NCBI RefSeq assembly: GCF_037975245.1
Contig: NC_092569.1
Coordinates: forward strand, 30,134,668 to 30,198,667
DNA length: 64,000 bases
Source: Apostichopus japonicus
Lineage: Eukaryota > Echinodermata > Holothuroidea > Aspidochirotida > Stichopodidae
Direction of reading: 5' to 3'
The stretch's first letter is position 1, and every line of letters starts with the position of its first letter. Shown here piece by piece: positions 51,801-60,800 of the stretch. Below the pieces are notes generated by a model that saw nothing but the letters and a program-made list of their open reading frames with translations, was not told where the DNA came from and ran no database searches. A program made the translations under genes and the position numbers.

Positions 51801-54800
51801 AAAACAAACAACTAATAAATGAATCATGAATTTGCGGTTCTCATACTGGAATGTACATAAGTTCAACGGTGGGTGGCCAATGATAAATCCCCTCGAGTAA
51901 TCTAGGTTTGGATATGAACCTTTATGAAAGTTTTATGAAGTATTTGAAGCCAACTCCGAAGAAGGAGGCGAAGGGATCTGCATTAAAAAAATAGCTGCAA
52001 ATATTGCTTCAACGGCTTATCGCGACTATACTTTAGGCATACAAATAGTTCTTACCACAAAATTGTAAAAGCAAGTATCCATGCATATTTTGCCAGGCTT
52101 ATAAGTGTATGCATACCCGTTGGAGTGGTCTCGTGATTACCGACTAAATGTAATACATCCCTCGACTGACAGTTTTGACTAGACTGGCGACAAAAAATGG
52201 GTCAATATCCCCTACCCAACCACGATACGCACGCCACTCGGTTATCTGTAAATGTAACATGAGTATCGACAAGTATGAGTAGTAAAGGTTTGCTCCTGAT
52301 TATATGGACAATGATTGAGTAAAAAAGCATTATAAAAATGACCATAAAGAACCTTACTGACCACTAATACACTTCCTATGTCAGCAACGAAGCAGTTGTG
52401 GCTGCACGTCTCTCCGTCGCCTTGGTAGTTTGGATTGCAGTAACATTTACGGACACCGTTCCTCTCAGCACAGGTTGCGTGTTCACTACACTGGTAGCTC
52501 GCCTTTATAATCTGGCTGTTTCGACAGGTTGATCTTCGTGTACATCTTGAATTAACGTAAAATTCGCCAACCTGATTAAAGATATTCAGCCGAAAAGAAA
52601 CAAACTAATTAACAAATTTTGAATATGCTGTTGTAAAGTGAAATGTACAGAATTTAAACGGTGGGTGGCCAATGATGAATCCCCTTCGAATGATCTAGGT
52701 ATGGGTATTAAACTTTATGAAAGTTTTATAAAGTATTTGAAGCCAAATTTGATGTAGGGGACGATTGGATCCATCATAAAAAGGAGATGCAAATATTTTA
52801 TTCAACGGCTAATCGCGATTATACATTAGGCATACAAATAATTCTAACGGCAAGACTGTGTAAAAAAATATTCCTGAAAATTTTGCCAGGCTTATACGTG
52901 TATGCACAGCCGTAGGAGTGGTCATGTGATTCCCGACTAAACGTAATACATATCTCGACTGACAGTTTTGGCTGGACTGGTGACAAAAAAATAAAATCGG
53001 TCAATGGCACCTGCCGAACCACGATGCGCACGCTACTCGGTTATATTTAAATGTAATGTGATTATCGACGAGTATAAATAGTAAAGGTTTCCTTCGTATT
53101 ATATGGACAATGATTAAGAACAAATCATTATGAAAATGACTTGAATGAACCGTACTGACCCCTAATACACTTCCTATTTCAGCAACGAAGCAGTTGTGGA
53201 TGCACGTCTCCCCGTCCCCTTGGTAGTTTGGATTGCAGTAACATTTACGGACACCGTTCTTCTCAGCACAGGTTGCGTGACTACTACACTGGTAACTCTC
53301 CTCAACAAGCCGGTTGTTCCTACAAGTTGATTTTCGTGTACATCTTGAATTGATGTAAAAGTGGCCCTCCTAAGTTAGGATATTCAGCGAAAAGAAAAAC
53401 ATCCACTAATTAATGAATTATGAAATTGCGGTTGTCACAGTGAAATGTACAGGATTTCAACGGTGGGTGGGCAATGATAAATCCCCTCAAGTGATCTAGG
53501 TATGGGTATGGATCTTAATGAAACTTTTATAAGGTCTTTGAAGCCAACTCCGATGTAGGAGTCCGCGGGGTTCGTTATGAACAGGTAGCCGTTAAATGTT
53601 GCATTAAAACGGCCTATTGCGATTACACATTAGGCCTTCAATTGGTTCTCACCGCAAAAATATCGTTAGTAGTATCCATGCATTTTAGTGTAAGGTTTAT
53701 AAGGGTATGCATATCCGTAGTAGTAGTCTTGTGCTTCCTAAATAAATCTAAGGAAAATATTTGCTTGTTATTATATGGAAAAAAATCATTAAAGGAAAGC
53801 ACTTAAAATGCCCTTAAAGAACCGTACTTACCCCTAACACACTTCTTTTGTCAGCAACGAAACAGTTGCATTGGTTGAGAGGGATGCATTCTTCTTGCTG
53901 TCTCAGATATTCACCGACGCAAACACATTGCTCTGATTCTGTGCGAGATGTAGCCAAGATGCAAGTATCGGGGTCGTCACAAGTCCTCTCACAGGTCTCA
54001 TTGCTAAATATCTCATTAGCTGGACACCATTCAGGGATTGTTGCTAGAGAACAGGAAAGAAAAAAAATATGTAAATAATAGTAACCTGATACAGCCACGG
54101 CAAATAGGACATGTGTGGCATAGCATAGTTTGTTATCATTAAATACGTGATTGTCAGAATGTTAAAGGAAAGAAACATACATTCAGACGCTGCTCGAATA
54201 AATGTAGAACAGTTTAAATAGTTATTGGCCGTTCCTTAGTCACATTAATGTTAATATTTATTCCATATAACGAGATAAAATACTATAATTTGTTGTGCAA
54301 TTCGTCTGAAACCAGGTAGTCATGCCTTCAGAGTTCTCTCGGTGTGAGTGTCCTGATTTCTGACGACAATGATAATTAATACAACATCAAATTTCTGTTC
54401 GTTGGTTGTTCTCACAAACTGGGAGACGTACCTGGTTTAAGTGTAAACTGACTGTTGTACAAATGTTAGGTACAGTTCCTTGTTCAGAGCCATGGTCGGT
54501 GTTGTACGAAGCAGTCTTGTAGTGAGTGTGTAATCACACTGTAGCTAATAGAGGCATTTTGGAAGTCTAGTATGGATACTAATGTAAGATTAAGTATTTG
54601 AACTCTCACTAAAAGCTTGTTCTCGCACTCATATTCATATCATGTTGTAATTGTTAAGATATGTATTGTAGCGCCGTTGTACTCGCTGATAGCCTATACT
54701 ATATGTATACTCGTACACTATATATATTGTAGCAGTTTCTTCCAAATTTGACATGTAATTTACTTCCAAAATATCCCTTCGTTTTCAGAATAAACCTTTC

Positions 54801-57800
54801 ATTTTCTGCACGTTTACGTTTCTCATTTTATAAGTGATTACGATTTGTTTGAATATTTTGGCTGTATATTTAATAATAATAATAATGTAAAAGGCACTTA
54901 CCATCTGATCTTTCGAATGTACCTAAACTAGAGATATAATAATCCCCCCATTCATCTGAGATACGAAACTCTTCGTATGTTACATAGTAATTTTCTCCAG
55001 CAACGTTCTCAAAGTCCATCCTCAGTTGGTACCGTTTTTGATTTGTTAAGACGGCAATTTTCTCATTTCCGATCCAAAACTCACTCCCTAGAAAGCCAAA
55101 GCCATTTCTGAAGTCTTTCCAACTTCTATAAAAATTTACAGAATCCGATCTTCGTTGCTGTAATACCTACAACGAATATAAAAAAAGTTAAGCGTTAACT
55201 GGGACGTGATTGAATAATTATTATTCGTTCCCTACTGCAATGCGATTTGTTGCTAACAACTACACAGAAATTAGAACTTATTTCTAACTACAGTTTGTAG
55301 CTTTGGCTAAAGGTCTACATTTTCTTTAAAAGAAGAACAACACTGTACCTAAGTACAGCCTTGTTCTTAAATTTCACAATATTGAAAATATTAATTCAAA
55401 CTTTCGTTTCGATAAAAATATCAAGATTATTTTTAGAATAACGACTTTGTATTACATTGCTATATAATGCTGTAATAAAAATTGATGTAATTTTTTACAA
55501 AACTTGTTGAAAATGAGACATCAAGTAATCATCCCTACCGTCCATCCACCAGTATCAAGATCATTATTACAGTAAGCCTCAAATGGTTCCGGATAGCCAT
55601 CTGGTTTAATAAGATACACTCCGGATGTATTTTGGGTAGAGGAACATGCATTCGATACTTCTTTGCAGTCTCTCGGATACGCAGGTTGTTGAAGGCCAAA
55701 GTATAAAGACCCTGGATGGAAAGTAAAAACAAAGTTAAACTTTTATTGTGACTGAAAAATCATTTCATCTAACGAAAATATCGCCTAAGATGTTTTATCT
55801 TTAATTGCCACTCTCCACCCAGGGGTTAAATGGGAACATGTGAGATAACTTGTCATTGGGCGCAGTATATAGCTGCAGCTGTTCGGAGGGACTCTCTCTT
55901 GGACATGTTATTATTGAACAGGGGTTATACAAAGTCTGTAAAGCGCATTGAAACATATCGCTGTTAAAAAGCGCTAAATGAATCAAATATTATTATTTTT
56001 TATTAATATAAGATTCTGAGCCAGTTGTAAGTGAACCGGTTTCGTTACTAAGAGAGTTAAGGCAATACATCAGTTTAAATACCAACTATTACCCAACTAC
56101 CATATAGTCGAAGATATCGCGACTAAAGTTAAATGAGGTAAACGTTATTGAATTCTCAGATGTAACTTATATTTGATAAGTTTTCAGCCTGCAATGGAAA
56201 TTCAGAGACTAAGTAACTTGAATTTCTTTTTTACCAAGCTTCTGTAGTTATCAATCATATCCAAGTGAGATCAAAAGACTCACGAAAACAGGCAAATCCC
56301 ATTCGTTTACCATATCTGAGAAAATATCGATGTGGCACGTAGGATATGAAAAGATTGAAAGTATACTACTCAGTGGAAATCAACCTCGAAATAGATATTC
56401 GGAAATAGTGACAGGACTGAAAACAAAACGTCAAGAGCAATCATTAAAAAGCTAACATTTCCAACCACCCAAGTTGTCCAACTGAGGTATCAATGTTTAT
56501 AATACATAAGTGATATTACTTACAGAGGTTACTTCTTATTATAAGGTAAATAAAATAAGATAAATAATACACCAACCTGAAGAACTTTCCTCGGCACTGA
56601 CGATTATCTGTGTAAAAAAAAGACATTTACTGAATACATTACAAGACATATAGAGTATTGCAGCCAACACTAAGCAGGATCAGATTAAATCAAATGTTAA
56701 TAAAACCAGTTTTAGGGAAAGACTGACCTTTTCGCAAACTAGTCCAAAGTATGTTAGTTTAAAAGAGTAAAGTCGATTTAAACTTTGGTAAATTCTCCGG
56801 ATCACCACTTTTAATAATGTTTTTCTTTCGTCTATATTCCATATCTGTTTCACAGGTCAATGATCACTTACAGCGTACAACTTTCGTCCAGGAAACATTA
56901 TATTATTGTTTTTTTTTCTGGTTTTACAGCTATACTCTATCGTATGATACGTAAGTTCACGTTAGGAACAAAGGCAATAGATGGCTGCTTCCTTAAACAG
57001 CTTTGTTGCCTAATGCAGACAGATGTTCTTTGTTCAAGTTATATTTTGACATTAGAACATTTCAGACATGAGTTGTAACGCATTTGTGTTTCACGGACCA
57101 TAATAATACGTAGGGATCATTTACATCGTCCCAGCTATTCTTGTTTGACTAAGATTACCGTGTATTGATACTTACGTGCACAATGAGCTTTAAAATGTGT
57201 CATTTTTCTTGTAACGTAAGTTCATAGTCATGTATTAATGTATCTTACTAAATAAACAATTGTAGCAGCGCTACAGAAGCTCAGTTAAGCTTCTATTTGA
57301 AATCATTGTTTCTAGTGTTGTGCCGATATCGCCAATATCGAATTTGGCAGATATCCGATATTTCAATCCCAATATCGGACCCATACCGATACCGATATTT
57401 TTAAACAGCCAGAATGAATGTCAAATTGCACTATAAGTCATACTTTAATACATAAAGTATCAGAATTATTATCGGCTATCGTAAAATATAATATTGCACA
57501 ACTCACAAACAGTAACCACTTGATAACTCCCTTGTGCCTATTCTATAATACTAGATCTAACCTCCCTTTAACTGAACGATCATAGTCCCCAACAATATGA
57601 TATGCTATAGACACTGTGTGCTAGCATTTTGCTCTTGGAAAAACACAAGTCCACTCTTCCTGTTACTGCTGTTGAACGATTCGTTACTCTGTTTGACCCA
57701 CTATGTTCAAAACTTAAGCTGCAAGTATTATACAAATTGTCGTCACATTGAGCCACGAATTTCTTAGCAAAAAGTATTAAAAGATTACATCGAATTAGAA

Positions 57801-60800
57801 TAAAACTGACTTCATGTAGAAAAGATATTAGCATATCCTGGCTAAGAACTTTCAATACTCTTTGTGCTTAACAGAACCAAAACCACAACATTTTCTTTAT
57901 TTCTTTAACTTTCGTAAATATTATATCCTACCATTTGCCGACTATATTGACAACTAAGCCTAGCCAATTAACAAGTGCCTCGTCCTTGAATTATTCGTTA
58001 ACCAACCGGTACCAAGTTGTGATACATAAACTCTGATTGTCAAAATAAAATCTTTTCAAGAGTAATTTATGTTTTAACAAAATACACCCATGATAGTCTT
58101 TTCAGCTTTTTAAAAGATACATTTTTTTGGAATGATTCAATAGGGGATGTCCACGTGTTATAACTGTTATTCTCAGCTGAGGACTTAGAAGCAGTGTGCA
58201 AATAAGAGTGATGAGCTACTACTGTATAGTTATATTCATATAGTCACATAGACTGGTGAAATTTACTTTAAAGCGCTACAAAGACTGCTATGTACGTAGC
58301 GTTACGTAGCCTGACTGGTATGCTTTCAGATTATTATATCATTAGAGCGGTAAATATTTTTGATAACTTGCGTCATGCTTGTTTGACCAGCTAGAACAGA
58401 TTAATAAATCACCGCAAGAAACAAGATGTGGCTTTGTTGTGGAAAGGTAACGGGGATAACGATGTCAATTCCTTTCCAGCTATCTCCTTTTTTTTTTTGC
58501 ATTATGCTCCTTCTTATAGCAGACCTAGTTTGTTATAAAGTGGAAACACTGTCACGACCTTACTTTATGCAATAGATCGTTTTTCTTATTGCTATGAATA
58601 AAATATGCTCCATTGCAAAGACAAAGAACCAACAACATTGCACTTCGTAATTAATGTTCATGCAACGATAGAACGAAACGTAAAAAAAAAACAATTATTC
58701 CTCTGATAAACCTGCTTAATCTTGTGGATATTACGTTTGAACTGTGCTGACCCAAATTGCTCACGAAAATTGTACACATATCATTATAGAACGACCTAAA
58801 ACTTCACTCGACGTACCACAGAAAAACGATAAAAGAAAAAATCGGAATCGGCTCCAACAATATGGGTTATTCTCACACGTATTGCACACACAAACTGTGA
58901 CAAAGGTCAAATTGGAAATATGTAGTCCTTTTACAAAGAGTAACATCGAGCTAGGTTGGACTGGATCAAGTCTCCAACGGGTGGAATTATGTCCCACAAT
59001 GACAGGAAATTAAGATAGAAGACATTTTGCTACTCACATCAAAACGCATACTGGTTACGAATACTAAAATATTGGCAAAACAAATAACATTATCATTGCA
59101 TATGATTGTGGCCCACATTTCATGATAACTGAAACCCCCTGTTTTGAACCCTCACATGACGACAAAAATATTCTTCCAGTACATTTTTTGTTATATTTTT
59201 GGTTCACCGCCATTCAAACTTATCTACAATGCCAAATGGAAGAAGTACGTTAAGGCACAGCGAAAGTATGACAACCCAAGTAACGCTACCTCAACAAATC
59301 TACGTGGTAAAGTAAGAAAAATAGACTTTTAGCATTAAAATTGTACCTTTTATGATGATGATGATAAAAATTGCAAAAGATAAAGAATGTTAACAGAAAG
59401 GAAAAAAGAAAAAGAGGAAGTTCAGGAAGAAATGAGGAATTTAATCTTTTTTCTTTCAGACCAAAATTCATTCATGACCAAAGTTCCATAGTGTGATATT
59501 ACTCTGCAATAGAGGATTATAGAATTGAACAAATACTCGGCTTTAATTTGTAAAAGATTAAAAGATCGGAAGCAGATTCTACAAATACATTTTTCTTGTT
59601 TGGTAATTCAGATTAATATTGACATAGACATGTTAGAACATTCAAACATATGACAGTTTAAAAAACGGTGTTATCTGTCAAGACAAAAACATATTGTTTA
59701 GCATTTCCAGTAGTGAATTTAGACAATTCTCTGAAAAAAAAACAGAGAACAAGCTTAAGATCATTCCTGAAATTTTAACAGTTCTCTGATGTTTTTCGTC
59801 TCCATCAAATTTGTGAAAATGATTCAAAATAATGTTTGCACATGGGTCATCTTATCAATAGTTTTAACACGTCTAACATGTCAAGAGTTAGTTTTTGGCA
59901 CGAGTTAGTATCCTTCTAGAAGAATATGGCCCTTGGATACAGAAAATGTCATTACACTTACCTAAAATCACAAATTAGAATCTACCTTTTATACTTTGTT
60001 GTTGACAACATAGTAAAATACACAGTATATAACTATCTCCACAAAGAGATCGAAGCGGTCAAGGCGATTTGTTTGGGATATTGCCAAAATTTCTTTGGTC
60101 GTCGATAATGTTATTCAGGAAGCACAGACGGTGTGCGACGTTATTATTGTATCTGTATCAAACATTGTGTTTATTGTCACCAAATGGTGAGTATCACATG
60201 CCGTTTTTCCCTTGAATATCATGCTCGTTCGAACGATAACCACAAAACATGATATGGAGGAATTTAATAAGATATCCTTCAACATATATAGCGAATTATT
60301 ACCATACATGGAGTAGTGATAAATGTTATGTTATTGCTTTCTAGTTTTTGTAACGTGTTAGAGAAGAGACCTTTAAATACAGTGTAATGTAATTTATGTT
60401 GTTTAATTTGTAAAAGTCTATATTCGATGTTTTGTTAAGAATAGGGAGGGTTTCCCTTTTTATACTGAAGTACATTACATTTTACTGTAAACAATATAAG
60501 AAACGTTTAGTTTCTTTTAAGAATGTTGGTAAACTATTGTGTCAATAAAAATGAAGTGTAATTTATTTTGGTGTGAATTTTCTCACTCCAATCATAATGT
60601 ATTACTTGTTTTCTGTTTTGTTTTACTGTTAAAGATTATGTCCAGGTAAAAAAAAAGAAGCTTTAAACTGAAAAGTATTACTATTTAAGAGATAATCAAC
60701 CAGAATAATAATCAGTTTCTCTGTTATGCACTAAGTTATACCGCTAGTAATATGACCTTTAGTGCTCTTTGTATGATCGTGTGAAATTTTAGATTTGCTT

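Noticed and set aside
47531-53369. Regular repeats as a CRISPR array
   Set aside because: The units are about 790 bp with eukaryotic splice sites and coding EGF exons; nothing CRISPR-like is present.
58761-58997. Possible Ig-like or Cys-rich exon in gene 2 intron 1 (ISNLTF...CVCNTC)
   Set aside because: No clear splice pair, no paralogue in gene 1, and the pattern is too weak.
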